Of a stretch of 64,000 nt of DNA, positions 1-8,581 are shown one piece after another. Under the pieces are notes generated by a model. That model was not told where the DNA came from. It did not search any database and saw only the letters and a list, made by a program, of their open reading frames with translations. Numbering within the stretch: the first letter of the stretch is position 1; the number at the start of each line of letters is the position of its first letter. Both the position numbers and the translations under genes were made by a program. Source of the stretch: Betaproteobacteria bacterium HGW-Betaproteobacteria-1 (GTDB lineage: Bacteria > Pseudomonadota > Gammaproteobacteria > Burkholderiales > Methylophilaceae); the NCBI GenBank assembly GCA_002842435.1, contig PHCX01000007.1:1-64000 (forward strand). The letters are read 5' to 3'.

Positions 1-110
1 TCCGGATTTACCTTGCCTTTTCCCTTGCTTTCCATCGAACACCTCCTTCATTATTGTCTCCTATTGAAGTGTCCGTTCAACCCGGGTTAGCTCAGTCTGT
101 CCCCTATTGT
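1..110 (-). mobile_element. End of an IS-like element with a transposase-type start (partial)
   Basis: Reading the minus strand, a block near 110-90 (AATAGGGGACAGACTGAGC) is followed by a very strong Shine-Dalgarno (AAGGAGG, 42-48) and an ATG at 35-33 that runs off the window edge as a lysine-rich peptide beginning MESKGKGKVNP. A short leader, strong ribosome site and basic N-terminus are usual for the first frame of IS3-type transposases. The block also lies exactly where the neighbouring attC site is broken. An overlapping ATG at 52-50 reads another frame. Only 11 residues are visible, so the family is a guess. Confidence 0.3.
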
Positions 111-126
111 TTACAAAGTTGAGATT

Positions 127-170
127 CCTGCGCGACTTTCGCGCAGGTCCGGTGGAATGATGGGTTGGGC
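127..170 (-). other. Truncated attC-like recombination site
   Basis: Just after the stop of the cassette gene at 177 the minus strand shows an attC left box GCCCAAC (170-164), a left arm, and a perfect CCTGCGCGA/TCGCGCAGG hairpin. The complementary right arm and the matching GTTRRRY box do not follow; the sequence changes to the IS-like block instead. A distant GTTGAAC at 81-75 fits the box consensus but the intervening DNA is not self-complementary. It is best read as an attC cut by later insertion or deletion. Confidence 0.45.
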
Positions 171-176
171 GACATC

Positions 177-848
177 TCAAGCCGGATTGCGTGTAACAAA
201 ATCGCGGATGCCAGCAATGAGTAAGCTAACCTGCTCTGCGCTGTATTCGGCGTATTTGCCATGAGCGGCTTTGTTCCTGAGATCGAGCCAAGCAGTTACG
301 TTCTTTTGGTCAAGCTTTGAATAGGCGCCAGCTGCAGCGAGTTCGGAGTTCAGGAGATCAGCTTTCTTCGCGGTGATGCTTCCATCGGCTTTCTTGTTCT
401 CCAACGGGATGCTCGCCTTTTGACAAAGCTCTCTAATGTGAGCCTCAAGAGTCGAGCCGGCAATTACGGCTGCGGCGTCTTTGTAACCGGAGTCTTGAAG
501 ATGTTGCGCCATCTCAAGGAAGTCCGCAAAGAGTGCGCCATGGACAATTTCAACAAGCGATTGAATGTAGCCACTCTTCAAGTCGGCAAGCAACGCGCCC
601 GCAACGCCGGCAATCGACGTTGTGTGCTCGTGAAGATGGGGAAGCTTGATAAGTAACCGGTCGATTTCTTTGGCGTATGTTGATTCCGTTCCACTGATCC
701 GATGCACGGCCGCTATCGTGCGGGTAACAAGCGCCTGCCTTTCGTGCTTCGGTAGATCACTCAGATCGCTGTGCTGCGATCTTGATTGGAACGATTGGAA
801 TTCCTTCACGAGGGCTTCCATCTGTGTCTGAAACGCTTCAGTTCCCAA
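177..848 (-). CDS. Cassette-encoded HEPN-like protein
   Basis: A soluble 223-residue protein without signal peptide. Its C-terminal third carries R191-N-K-A-A-H196, the Rx4H motif typical of HEPN RNase domains, in a helical context like DUF4145 or Abi-C proteins. The TTG start at 848 is preferred because AAGGAG sits six bases upstream and directly after the attC site; an earlier in-frame ATG at 890 would start inside the attC. HEPN proteins are often toxins or phage-defence effectors, which would suit an integron cassette. No antitoxin partner is seen, and the function is inferred from the motif only. Confidence 0.7.
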   Translation of the reverse strand: MGTEAFQTQMEALVKEFQSFQSRSQHSDLSDLPKHERQALVTRTIAAVHRISGTESTYAKEIDRLLIKLPHLHEHTTSIAGVAGALLADLKSGYIQSLVEIVHGALFADFLEMAQHLQDSGYKDAAAVIAGSTLEAHIRELCQKASIPLENKKADGSITAKKADLLNSELAAAGAYSKLDQKNVTAWLDLRNKAAHGKYAEYSAEQVSLLIAGIRDFVTRNPA

Positions 849-865
849 GATCGCTCCTTGATGTT

Positions 866-934
866 GCCCAACGCCGCAGTTCAGCCGCAAATTCGCGCGC
901 AGCGCGAATTTGCGGCTGGAACTGCTTGTTAGGA
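866..934 (-). other. attC site (integron cassette recombination site)
   Basis: On the minus strand the site runs from TCCTAAC (934-928) to GTTGGGC (872-866). The outer boxes fit RYYYAAC and GTTRRRY apart from the first base of the left box. Between them the arms AAGCAGTTCCAGCCGC and GCGGCTGAACTGC are imperfectly complementary, with an extrahelical base, around a central GAATTTGCG hairpin. The stop codon TAA of the preceding cassette gene is part of the left box, as is common for cassettes. Length, about 69 bp, is normal for attC. Confidence 0.8.
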
Positions 935-1435
935 GGCCATGAGGCCACGCATTACTCCTTGCGCTCGTTCAAGAAGTGCTTCCCTCGCATCGAGAAAGCT
1001 CTTGTAGACAGCACCAAAACGAGCGGTGTGTTCAGGTGGCGGAATACTGAGGTTGCCATCAAGGACCTGCTTGCGGCCCTCCATCATCCAGGTTCTGTAT
1101 TCGCGAACTGTCGTGGACAAGCTGCGCCCTTCTGCTGTCATCTCGGGGAAATACAGCAAGACCAGTGTTTCCACTCTCGCCAGCGGCGAGTGTTCAAGGT
1201 TCTCTGGGCCTTTGTAGAGAAAATAGTTCTCTTCCTTTCTTAGCCAAAGGTCGAGCTCGTAGGTCGCGGACGCCAGTGCTTCCACGCGTACGCGTTTGTC
1301 GGTTCTCTTTGTGCTTCCTTCGGTCAAACGATGACCGTAATGCGTGCCGACCAGACCGCCTAGAACGCCTATAGCGCCGCCGGCAATTACAGGCAGAAGC
1401 GCGACGAAGGCCTGATATAGCGTCTCCTGTTCCAT
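929..1435 (-). CDS. Cassette-encoded membrane-anchored protein of unknown function
   Basis: A 168-residue protein with one hydrophobic glycine-rich segment at about residues 9-30 (LLPVIAGGAIGVLGGLVG) followed by a charged, mainly helical cytoplasmic or periplasmic part. No catalytic motif is recognised. The gene begins five bases after a GTTAGGA recombination box and its TAA stop lies inside the downstream attC, so gene plus attC form one complete integron cassette. Proteins of this plan are frequent among cassette hypotheticals; the role is unknown. Confidence 0.65.
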   Translation of the reverse strand: MEQETLYQAFVALLPVIAGGAIGVLGGLVGTHYGHRLTEGSTKRTDKRVRVEALASATYELDLWLRKEENYFLYKGPENLEHSPLARVETLVLLYFPEMTAEGRSLSTTVREYRTWMMEGRKQVLDGNLSIPPPEHTARFGAVYKSFLDAREALLERAQGVMRGLMAS

Positions 1436-1444
1436 GCTTGGCCT

Positions 1445-1451
1445 CCTAACG
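1445..1451 (-). other. Cassette core-site box (GTTAGGA)
   Basis: Minus strand GTTAGGAGGCC directly before the cassette gene at 1435 repeats the box found at the other cassette junction (934-928). It marks the 5' boundary of the first cassette. No integrase gene and no second half of an attC or an attI lie beyond it; the next gene is the diguanylate cyclase. Confidence 0.5.
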
Positions 1452-1513
1452 TAAAGTAGACACCCTAAAAATGCACGTCAAATGCACCTCCAAGGTGTAC
1501 AAACTGGAATTTT

Positions 1514-1720
1514 TTATAACCATCTATTTTCATTATCTTTAAACATTGTGGCACACCCTGATTTTTCAGAAACCTGCATCACAGAAAAATCACCTGGGGT
1601 TGTTGTACCTAATGCGATTGGATTAAACGCCTTATTCTTTTTCATGACAAGCGCGCCACCAAGATATAGATGCGCCCAAGTTCGAGGCCGTTCTGAAGCA
1701 AGATACTTAGACCCCACCAT
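1514..1720 (-). CDS. Possible small protein after the diguanylate cyclase
   Basis: An open frame of 68 codons starts with ATG immediately after the TGA of the diguanylate cyclase gene, with GGGAGG about seven bases before the start, so translational coupling is possible. The protein has no recognised domain, signal or membrane segment. The surrounding 1436-1720 stretch holds nothing else that I can identify. It may equally be a chance frame. Confidence 0.22.
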   Translation of the reverse strand: MVGSKYLASERPRTWAHLYLGGALVMKKNKAFNPIALGTTTPGDFSVMQVSEKSGCATMFKDNENRWL

Positions 1721-3439
1721 TCACGCCTCCCTGGAATGGATCCTGTTCCTGCCGCTTTCTTTCGCCATATACAAATAGCGATCCGCTTCTGAAATCAGCT
1801 CGTCCAGGTTTTGATGGTCTGCCTTGTGCGCTACGCCAAAGCTGGCGGTAAATGAAATCTCGGCGCCCTGCACTGGCACCCGGACATTCTCGATGGCATT
1901 TCTCAGCCGTTCCGCCATCACCAGTGCCGATGCCAGCCGCGTTTCCGGCAGCAATAGCAGGAATTCTTCCCCACCCCAGCGGGCGACGACATCGACATCG
2001 CGGGCGGAATCGCTCAGCACCTTGCTGACTGCCACCAACGCTGCATCGCCCGCCGCGTGGCCGTAGCGGTCATTGATTGATTTGAAATGGTCGAGATCAA
2101 GAATGATCACGGAGAGTTCGCGTTTGGTGCGCTGCGCCATGCTCCAGACCAGTTGCCCTTTTTCGATGAATGCACGCCGGTTGTTGAGGCCGGTGAGCGA
2201 ATCCTTGGCGGCGAGTTGTTCGGCAAGTTTGTGTTCCATCTGGATCGCGCGGAACTGATGCGCCAAAGCCAGCGACAGCAACGTAGCGTCTATCATCATC
2301 CCCAACTCCACGGCACGGAAAGTCCAGTCACTGAAGGGGATGAAGCCCCAGACAGACAGGCAAGTGAGGGCGGTGCCTATCATTGAGGCGATAGAGGCAA
2401 AGAGGAAATAGCGGGAATAGCGATGGCCGGAGCGCAACGCGATTACGCCGAGGAATATCATCGTGGACGAGAACAGGATGACGAAGGTGAACGAGACCAG
2501 CAAGGCATAAAGCTGCGAATCCGGATAAAGATTGATCAACAGCAGCGCAACAAAAAACCAGCACATGCGGTTGACGTTTTTGTGGACGCGCGGGAAGCTG
2601 GTGCGGGTATCCAGAAAATCCTTGGCGAAAGTCAGCCCGGCAATGCCGTAAACCACCATGAATATCGGGATAACCCACTGCTGCCATGCTGGAGACTCCG
2701 ACCAGAACCAGACATAGCCATGCCCGGTATAGGCGATGTTGAGCAAGACAAAAGCCGCGATAAAGCAGCCATATAGCAGGTGCCGCTTGTAGCTCAGGCC
2801 GAAATAGATAAAGAGGTTGTAGGCCAGCAATGCCAGCAGGTAGCCATACAAGAAACCGTAGCTGTAACCCTGGCCTATCTCGCGGCTTGTGACTTGATCC
2901 GGGGTGAGCAGAAACATCGGAACAACCATGGGGTCTGGCGTTTCGATACGCAGGTAGATATCGGTAATGCCGGGATCGAACCCATGATAGAAGGAAAAGA
3001 AACGCCCGTGGATGGAACGGTCATGAAATGCATGGGTATCGCCGGCCTGGTATTTTTCGATTGGCCGGCTCTCCTTGATGAAATAGACATCGACATGATC
3101 AAGCCAGGAGTTCTCGACGAGAAGCTGCCGGTTGGCGACGTCAGTGCTCTTGTTGGTGACGGAGAGATGGATCCAGACCGGTTTGGCACCGATGCCATAA
3201 CTGAGAATCTCGCTTTCACCTTGAACAAACTTGCCCGCAGCCCGGCTCTCGACAATCTGTTCGATAGTAAGCTGCGCTGCAGTCTCTTTCATGTAAGCCG
3301 CATGCAGGCCCAACGGGTGACTGGGGGAAATATCGGTGAGCTTCAGGGGCGCAGCGACTGCGATGGAACAGAACAGCCAGCTGATAATTGCAATGCCGGT
3401 TAGAAAAAACTGTCGTCTTGTCGTTGGCAAGAAAGGCAT
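1721..3439 (-). CDS. Membrane diguanylate cyclase (7TMR-DISM sensor plus GGDEF)
   Basis: Makes cyclic di-GMP from two GTP. The 572-residue protein has a signal peptide (residues 1-30), a periplasmic 7TMR-DISM extracellular domain to about 170, seven membrane helices at about 185-390, and a C-terminal GGDEF domain. The active-site motif is GGEEF (489-493) and an RDVD inhibitory site lies five residues before it, so feedback inhibition by product is expected. The ATG at 3439 was chosen because it puts the signal sequence at the N-terminus; a TTG at 3496 would add 19 residues. Its signal is unknown. It stands alone and is not obviously part of the nif system. Confidence 0.9.
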   Translation of the reverse strand: MPFLPTTRRQFFLTGIAIISWLFCSIAVAAPLKLTDISPSHPLGLHAAYMKETAAQLTIEQIVESRAAGKFVQGESEILSYGIGAKPVWIHLSVTNKSTDVANRQLLVENSWLDHVDVYFIKESRPIEKYQAGDTHAFHDRSIHGRFFSFYHGFDPGITDIYLRIETPDPMVVPMFLLTPDQVTSREIGQGYSYGFLYGYLLALLAYNLFIYFGLSYKRHLLYGCFIAAFVLLNIAYTGHGYVWFWSESPAWQQWVIPIFMVVYGIAGLTFAKDFLDTRTSFPRVHKNVNRMCWFFVALLLINLYPDSQLYALLVSFTFVILFSSTMIFLGVIALRSGHRYSRYFLFASIASMIGTALTCLSVWGFIPFSDWTFRAVELGMMIDATLLSLALAHQFRAIQMEHKLAEQLAAKDSLTGLNNRRAFIEKGQLVWSMAQRTKRELSVIILDLDHFKSINDRYGHAAGDAALVAVSKVLSDSARDVDVVARWGGEEFLLLLPETRLASALVMAERLRNAIENVRVPVQGAEISFTASFGVAHKADHQNLDELISEADRYLYMAKESGRNRIHSREA

Positions 3440-3544
3440 TATTGAGGAATGAACCTGTTCATTATTATTGCTGGCGTCAATGCACACTAGCAGCAATAAC
3501 CGCTTTTAACAACATTGTTAATCCCTAATTACCTGCCATAAAAT

Positions 3545-3958
3545 CTAAGGACATGGTTTGGCCGAATGCCCTTTGGCACAGCCCTCAATATCCCCTTCCG
3601 CTCTCCGCGTCAGCCCCAGCCAGCTATCGATCAGTTCCTGATCGAAGCCCACCTCCCTGCGATCATCCGCCTCGATCAACGGACGGCGGATAAGCAATGG
3701 TTCGGCGCATAGCATGGCCAATGCAGCGTCTGCGTCCAGCGCCTCCGGGGTGATTTCGCCGGATTTGATCCTGGGTGCGGCACGGTTGAACCATTCTGCG
3801 ACCGGACGATTGCCGAAAAAAGACAGCAGGCGTTCACGCGTCCAGGGCTCAAGCAGCAGGTTTTTGGCCTGCACGGTATGGCCGGCGGCGGCTAGCAACA
3901 CTTTTTGCCGCGCGTTGTTGGCGCAGCCGGGTTTTTCGTAAAAGGTGATGATGGCCAT
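3545..3958 (-). CDS. Nitrogenase-associated ArsC/Spx-like protein (NifO family)
   Basis: A 137-residue thioredoxin-fold protein of the ArsC/Spx superfamily. The N-terminus carries YEKPGCANNARQK, which keeps the single ArsC-type cysteine (C12) but not a second vicinal cysteine, and RRPLIEAD resembles the conserved ArsC RRP segment. This form is the nitrogenase-associated branch that includes Azotobacter NifO, thought to affect molybdenum use between nitrogenase and nitrate reductase. AAGGAG six bases before ATG supports the start. It lies downstream of draG on the same strand, separated by a CACAGAG repeat element. Confidence 0.75.
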   Translation of the reverse strand: MAIITFYEKPGCANNARQKVLLAAAGHTVQAKNLLLEPWTRERLLSFFGNRPVAEWFNRAAPRIKSGEITPEALDADAALAMLCAEPLLIRRPLIEADDRREVGFDQELIDSWLGLTRRAEGDIEGCAKGHSAKPCP

Positions 3959-4037
3959 GATGTGCTCCTTGCAAATTCAAAAACTTTTCAGCCACAGATA
4001 TCAGGCTTCAGAAAAAACATATATCCAGAAATCTTTT

Positions 4038-4184
4038 AGCCACAGAGATCACAGAGGGCACAGAGTAAAAATCTTCAAAACAAGTCTTGAATCCAAATCC
4101 AACGAAAATCACCGGGGCGATTATTGGAATTTAACCAGTGTTTTTGATCGGGTTTTCTCTGTGTTCTCTGTGAGCTCTGTGGCT
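4038..4184. repeat. CACAGAG hairpin element, copy 1
   Basis: The left arm (4038-4070) is AGCCACAGAG followed by two more N2-CACAGAG units and AAAA; the right arm (4153-4184) is the inverted equivalent ending CTCTGTGGCT. About 80 bases of unrelated DNA separate the arms. The right arm lies inside the 3' end of draG. The same arm-spacer-arm plan recurs at 5940, 16268, 36064 and 38898, with a single arm at 50681. Confidence 0.85.
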
Positions 4185-5065
4185 AACAATCCTTTCCCCT
4201 GCAGCAGGCCTTTGGTCTGCGAGACGATCTCTGCCGTGATTTCCAGGTCGAGGCTATTCAGCCATCGCTTCGGTATCGCTTCAATCCCATAAAGTGCACC
4301 GGCCAGCATGCCGACGATAGCGCCTGTGGTGTCGGCATCCTCACCGCGATTGACGGTCTCCACCACGCAATCCTCAAAGTTATCCGTGTAGAAAAAGTGG
4401 TGCAGTACGGTTTGCATGGTGTCGACAATGTAGCCGCTGGCACGGCCCGGATAAGGGGCGAACTTGAACACCGGGTAAGCCTTGACCAGCGCATTGGCAT
4501 GTTTGCGACATTCAACCACACCAAGGCCTGCCAAAAGCGCATGCACCATACGGCCCAACGTCAGTGTGGCGGCATCGGACAAGGGGTGGTTGTGTGTGAT
4601 ATGCGCCTGTTCAAGTGCGGCATGCTCAAAGGCACCATCGTCACCGAAGGTTGCCAGCGCGATCGGCAACAGGCGCATGGCAGCACCGTTGCCGGCAGCG
4701 CCTTCGCTGAATTCCGCCTGCAGCGAGCCATCCAGCATGTAGCGGCGGATGCCGCGACGGCAGGTGTTGCCGACGTCAATCGGGTGGCGCTTGAGCCATG
4801 TTGAAAATTGCTCGGCGGCAGCCTTGGCGTCCCAGGCGCCTGACTGCAGCCAGGCGCGGCCCAGGCAGAGCGACATTTCGGTATCGTCGGTGATCTGGCC
4901 GGGGCGCAGCTTGAGCCAACCGCCGCCGGTCATCTCGCGGTGCGTGCCCTTGTGCGCAATCTCGCGTGCCGTGAGGAATTCCACCGGCGCACCCAGCGCG
5001 TCACCCACTGCCAGGCCGAAATAGGCACCCAGCGCGCGGCTGTAAAGGTTGGCGGGCTGTTTCAT
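4121..5065 (-). CDS. draG: ADP-ribosyl-[dinitrogen reductase] hydrolase DraG
   Basis: Removes ADP-ribose from the modified arginine of NifH and so reactivates nitrogenase after an ammonium or dark shock. The 314-residue protein has the ADP-ribosylglycohydrolase metal-site motifs GDALGAPVEF near residue 20, ITDDTEM near 58 and GEDADTTGA near 240, so both Mn-binding aspartate clusters are kept. The last 20 or so residues (TELTENTEKTRSK...) are encoded by a CACAGAG repeat arm, so the native end was probably a little shorter. A GGAAAG site precedes the ATG. It follows draT by 12 bases and must be co-transcribed with it. Confidence 0.95.
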   Translation of the reverse strand: MKQPANLYSRALGAYFGLAVGDALGAPVEFLTAREIAHKGTHREMTGGGWLKLRPGQITDDTEMSLCLGRAWLQSGAWDAKAAAEQFSTWLKRHPIDVGNTCRRGIRRYMLDGSLQAEFSEGAAGNGAAMRLLPIALATFGDDGAFEHAALEQAHITHNHPLSDAATLTLGRMVHALLAGLGVVECRKHANALVKAYPVFKFAPYPGRASGYIVDTMQTVLHHFFYTDNFEDCVVETVNRGEDADTTGAIVGMLAGALYGIEAIPKRWLNSLDLEITAEIVSQTKGLLQGKGLLATELTENTEKTRSKTLVKFQ

Positions 5066-5077
5066 TTCATCTTTCCA

Positions 5078-5938
5078 TCAAACATAGCTGGCCTTGACCT
5101 GATAAAGCCCACCCAGCGCGATCACCTCGCCCTCGCCTGCCAACGTTGCGCCGGACAACAATCCCGGGAAGAACAGGAACTTGACGATAGGCACCTGCGC
5201 TTCGAGTATCCAGTCGCCGAACTCCTCGGCACGGGCGCGGCTGGTCGTGAACGACACCAGGTTGTTGAGCCGGACAACGCAATCGCCGGAACGCAAGCTG
5301 CCGGACACCAGGATATGTTCATCGGCACAGTTGATGCCGCGCCATAGCGTTTTCCTTTCGCCGGCATCACCATGAAAACGGCGTATGGCCCACTGACAAA
5401 ATTCGTAGAGCAGGTCGAGCTGCGCGTGGATGCTGTTGTTGTGGTAGCGGCTGGAAAACTTGGCCTCAAGATAACCGACCCAGGCCGGTGAGGGAAAACG
5501 TGTCAATGGCGCCTTGTGGTAGGTGGGGATGAGACCGAAACGGCTTTCCACCCAGCCTTTGAGCACTGCACCTTGCGGGCTGTTGGCATCGAAGCCCCAG
5601 CCTTCGAGCAGCTTCAGGTAACTAGAACAGAAGCGTCGTTGCTGGCCCCTGGATGGCTTGCCAGCTTCACTGCCCGGCGGCAACAGGCCGAAGACGATCT
5701 CCATGTAATGACGGAAGATGCTGGCAGCCGTGGTCAGGTCGGCGGCCTCTTCCAGCAAGTTGAACAGGCCTTTGTAAATTTCGCGCACACCGGCAATATT
5801 CAGCGTTTGCGGGTGCTCGTTGAATGCGAGGGATGAAACCAGCCCCGCCGGTACACCAACCAGATTGGTGGAATACCAGTGTTGCGGATCGGGTTCCATG
5901 CCGTTGTCCATGCGTTGGGCAAGCTCCATTAAAACCAT
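5078..5938 (-). CDS. draT: NAD+-dinitrogen-reductase ADP-ribosyltransferase DraT
   Basis: Inactivates nitrogenase by attaching ADP-ribose from NAD+ to the NifH arginine next to the Fe4S4 site (R102 in the NifH of this window). The 286 residues match DraT in length and in blocks such as HWYSTNLVGVPAG near residue 20, KTLWRGINCADEHI and SFTTSRARAEEFGD near 210-250. The ATG at 5938 lies directly against a CACAGAG element, so no Shine-Dalgarno is visible; an in-frame ATG at 5929 is an alternative start. Transcribed with draG and probably from the sigma-54 promoter before the haemoglobin gene. Confidence 0.95.
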   Translation of the reverse strand: MVLMELAQRMDNGMEPDPQHWYSTNLVGVPAGLVSSLAFNEHPQTLNIAGVREIYKGLFNLLEEAADLTTAASIFRHYMEIVFGLLPPGSEAGKPSRGQQRRFCSSYLKLLEGWGFDANSPQGAVLKGWVESRFGLIPTYHKAPLTRFPSPAWVGYLEAKFSSRYHNNSIHAQLDLLYEFCQWAIRRFHGDAGERKTLWRGINCADEHILVSGSLRSGDCVVRLNNLVSFTTSRARAEEFGDWILEAQVPIVKFLFFPGLLSGATLAGEGEVIALGGLYQVKASYV

Positions 5939-5939
5939 C

Positions 5940-6068
5940 AGCCACAGAGGGCACAGAGATCACAGAGTAAAACCGTTAAACACCATTCAATCCTGACGAC
6001 GGGTATGTTAGTGAATGAATTTGACTGGTGTTCGAGGTTTTCTCTGTGTCCTCTGTGAGCTCTGTGGC
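5940..6068. repeat. CACAGAG hairpin element, copy 2
   Basis: Left arm GCCACAGAG-GG-CACAGAG-AT-CACAGAG at 5940-5972, right arm TTTTCTCTGTG...CTCTGTGGC at 6038-6068. It fills nearly the whole spacer between draT and the gene upstream in the operon, and in the mRNA it would fold into a long hairpin touching the draT start codon. Confidence 0.85.
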
Positions 6069-6080
6069 AAAAGTTCTAAA

Positions 6081-6686
6081 TCAAACCGGACGGTTCTCGT
6101 TCGGGTTGCGCACCGGGCCCATCAGCTTGAGGCCTTCCTCATAGGTAATCTCCGGATAGCTGGCCGAGAATGTGAGCGCCTTGTCGGCTACGGCATCCAG
6201 TTTGGCGGCAGTATCCAGCTTCTTCAGGTCGATCTTCTCCAGGCGCAGCAGTTCCAACAGTTCGTTATACACGGTGGCCTCGTCGATAGGCAGGATGTAG
6301 AAGGTGGCGCCGCCCATCTTGACCGTGTATTTCTTCAGCAGGTCGATGTTGTTGCAGAACAGAAAGTATTTGCCATCTGCCTGCAAGGTATCGCCCAGCG
6401 CCTCGACCAGCAGATTTAGATAGCCGAAAGAAAGCAGGTAACCGGCGAAGAACGGGATGCCCTTCTCTCCTTCATTGGCAATCGTCATCACCTGGTCGCA
6501 GGTGATCTCGGGCGGACGCGCTTCGTCAGCCACCTGGGCGGCAAACTTGATGGCGATCTCGCCGCGAAAGCCGAAGCGTCCCGGCTTCTTGGTGGCATCC
6601 TTGAATACCGGGTTTTGCAGGCGTCTTTCCGTCTCCAGTTTGGCGAATGCGGTATCTGCCAGTGCGGTTTGTGTCAATGTGGTCAT
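6081..6686 (-). CDS. Conserved-looking protein of unknown function in the draTG operon
   Basis: A 201-residue soluble protein without signal peptide or membrane helix; I do not recognise its family. Visible features are a charged N-terminus, a glycine-aromatic block (KKPGRFGFRGEIAIKF, about 33-48), a single motif LFCNNIDLLKKY near 110, and a helical C-terminus. The start codon overlaps the stop of the haemoglobin gene by four bases (ATGA), so the two are translationally coupled. Its position between a globin and DraT suggests a role in nitrogenase protection or modification, but that is inference from neighbours only. Confidence 0.8.
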   Translation of the reverse strand: MTTLTQTALADTAFAKLETERRLQNPVFKDATKKPGRFGFRGEIAIKFAAQVADEARPPEITCDQVMTIANEGEKGIPFFAGYLLSFGYLNLLVEALGDTLQADGKYFLFCNNIDLLKKYTVKMGGATFYILPIDEATVYNELLELLRLEKIDLKKLDTAAKLDAVADKALTFSASYPEITYEEGLKLMGPVRNPNENRPV

Positions 6687-7135
6687 GCGTGGTTACTCCC
6701 TTGGTCGTTGCGGATGAAATCCGCGGTTTTGAAAAAAGCCTGTTCGAGTTGCTGGCGCAGCGCCGGGTCCGGCACGACATCCGTCATGGCCTGCTTCATG
6801 CAGAGCATCCAGGCATCGCGCTCTGCCGGGCCGATGGCAAACATGCTGTGCTTCATGCGCAGCCGTGGATGGCCGCGCTCCGGCGAATACACCTTGGGGC
6901 CGCCCAGCCATTCGCCAAGAAACTTCACCAGTACCTGTTTGGTGTGTGTCAGGTCTGCCTCGTGCATGGCACGTATGCCGGCAGCTTCGGGCAACGTGTT
7001 CATATGGAAGTAGAAGCGTTCGACCAGCTGCACGATGGCAGGCTCTCCCCCCAGTTTCTCGTAATGGGGATTGCTTTGAATCTGCGGCAGCGGCCGGGTG
7101 TTGCTGAAGTCACGTTGTACTGGCGTATCACTCAT
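6683..7135 (-). CDS. Group II truncated haemoglobin
   Basis: A 150-residue globin of the 2-on-2 type. Characteristic residues are the YFHM block after helix B (about 42-45), GHPRLRMKH with the proximal histidine H96, and the G8-type tryptophan W109. Group II truncated haemoglobins bind O2 or NO; here it heads an operon with draT and draG and shares an intergenic region with nifH, so O2 or NO handling during nitrogen fixation is likely. The start at 7135 was chosen over 7174 because MSDTPV begins the usual short pre-globin tail. A sigma-54 type promoter lies 35 bases upstream. Confidence 0.9.
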   Translation of the reverse strand: MSDTPVQRDFSNTRPLPQIQSNPHYEKLGGEPAIVQLVERFYFHMNTLPEAAGIRAMHEADLTHTKQVLVKFLGEWLGGPKVYSPERGHPRLRMKHSMFAIGPAERDAWMLCMKQAMTDVVPDPALRQQLEQAFFKTADFIRNDQGSNHA

Positions 7136-7169
7136 GTTGGGTCTCACATATCCAGGTCTATGCCATCCC

Positions 7170-7185
7170 TGCAAGTGTCATACCA
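7170..7185 (-). promoter_or_regulatory. Sigma-54 promoter for the haemoglobin-draTG operon
   Basis: Minus-strand TGGTAT-GACAC-TTGCA has the invariant GG and GC ten bases apart. It lies 35 bases before the haemoglobin ATG and 133 bases from the NifA site at 7318, which it could share with the divergent nifH promoter. It departs from TGGCAC at two positions, so it is weaker than the nifH promoter. Confidence 0.6.
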
Positions 7186-7317
7186 ACACCGGTTTGAACC
7201 GCCCAATCTCCCCTCACAGCCTTTATCCACGGCACTCAGCGTTATGTAACTGCCGGATTTTGTGGATTTTTCAGGCCGCTGCCGGCTTGTTCGCTATACA
7301 ACGAGATCAACCCGCTT

Positions 7318-7333
7318 TGTCGGGTTTGCGACA
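7318..7333. promoter_or_regulatory. NifA upstream activator site (nifH/haemoglobin intergenic)
   Basis: TGT-CGGGTTTGCG-ACA matches TGT-N10-ACA exactly. Its 3' end is 81 bases from the -24 element of nifH. The intergenic stretch 7136-7623 holds this site, an IHF-type site and two opposing sigma-54 promoters; nothing else was recognised in it. Confidence 0.85.
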
Positions 7334-7383
7334 GTCGTAAAAACCCGGCAAAAATCACCTGTTCACTAATTTTTAACTAATAA

Positions 7384-7396
7384 AATCAATGGTTTG
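7384..7396 (+). promoter_or_regulatory. IHF-type binding site before nifH
   Basis: AATCAATGGTTTG fits WATCAANNNNTTR exactly, in an AT-rich tract between the NifA site and the -24 box. This is the standard place for the IHF bend in nifH promoters. Confidence 0.6.
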
Positions 7397-7413
7397 AAAA
7401 TTAATTTCAGGGT

Positions 7414-7429
7414 TGGCACAGCCTTTGCA
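7414..7429 (+). promoter_or_regulatory. Sigma-54 promoter of nifHDK
   Basis: TGGCAC-AGCCT-TTGCA is a perfect -24/-12 element. The predicted transcript start near 7440 leaves a leader of about 180 bases before nifH. Confidence 0.93.
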
Positions 7430-7587
7430 ATACCCAGCTTGCAAGGCCGACATACCATCCGGCGCCGATAAGAAGAGTGACTTGTAGCGACTTGGAAGCG
7501 GAAGACGGACTGCGTTTCAGCAGGGTATTGGAAAACGAAGCGAGAAGGCATTCGCAGCTGTTTTACAACGACCTGCGTACGGCATAA

Positions 7588-8499
<912 letters not shown>

Positions 8500-8510
8500 G
8501 TAGCAAATCT

Positions 8511-8531
8511 GGCGGGGGTTCGTCCCCCGCC
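8511..8531 (+). promoter_or_regulatory. GC-rich hairpin after nifH
   Basis: GGCGGGGG and CCCCCGCC form a perfect 8-bp stem with a 5-base loop, 11 bases after the nifH stop and with no T-run. Such a hairpin can protect the nifH message and help give the known excess of NifH over NifDK, which is inference here. Confidence 0.65.
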
Positions 8532-8544
8532 GGCCCCTCGGAAT

Positions 8545-8581
8545 CTGTTTCAAAAGTTGCGAGGGCCAATTTTTGAAACAG
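8545..8581 (+). promoter_or_regulatory. Second hairpin in the nifH-nifD spacer
   Basis: CTGTTTCAAAA (8545-8555) pairs perfectly with TTTTGAAACAG (8571-8581) around a 15-base loop. With the GC-rich hairpin before it, most of the 120-base nifH-nifD spacer is structured. Confidence 0.6.

Noticed and set aside
75..170. A complete attC ending at GTTGAAC (81-75)
   Set aside because: The arms between the two boxes are not complementary, so a folded attC cannot form; read as truncated.
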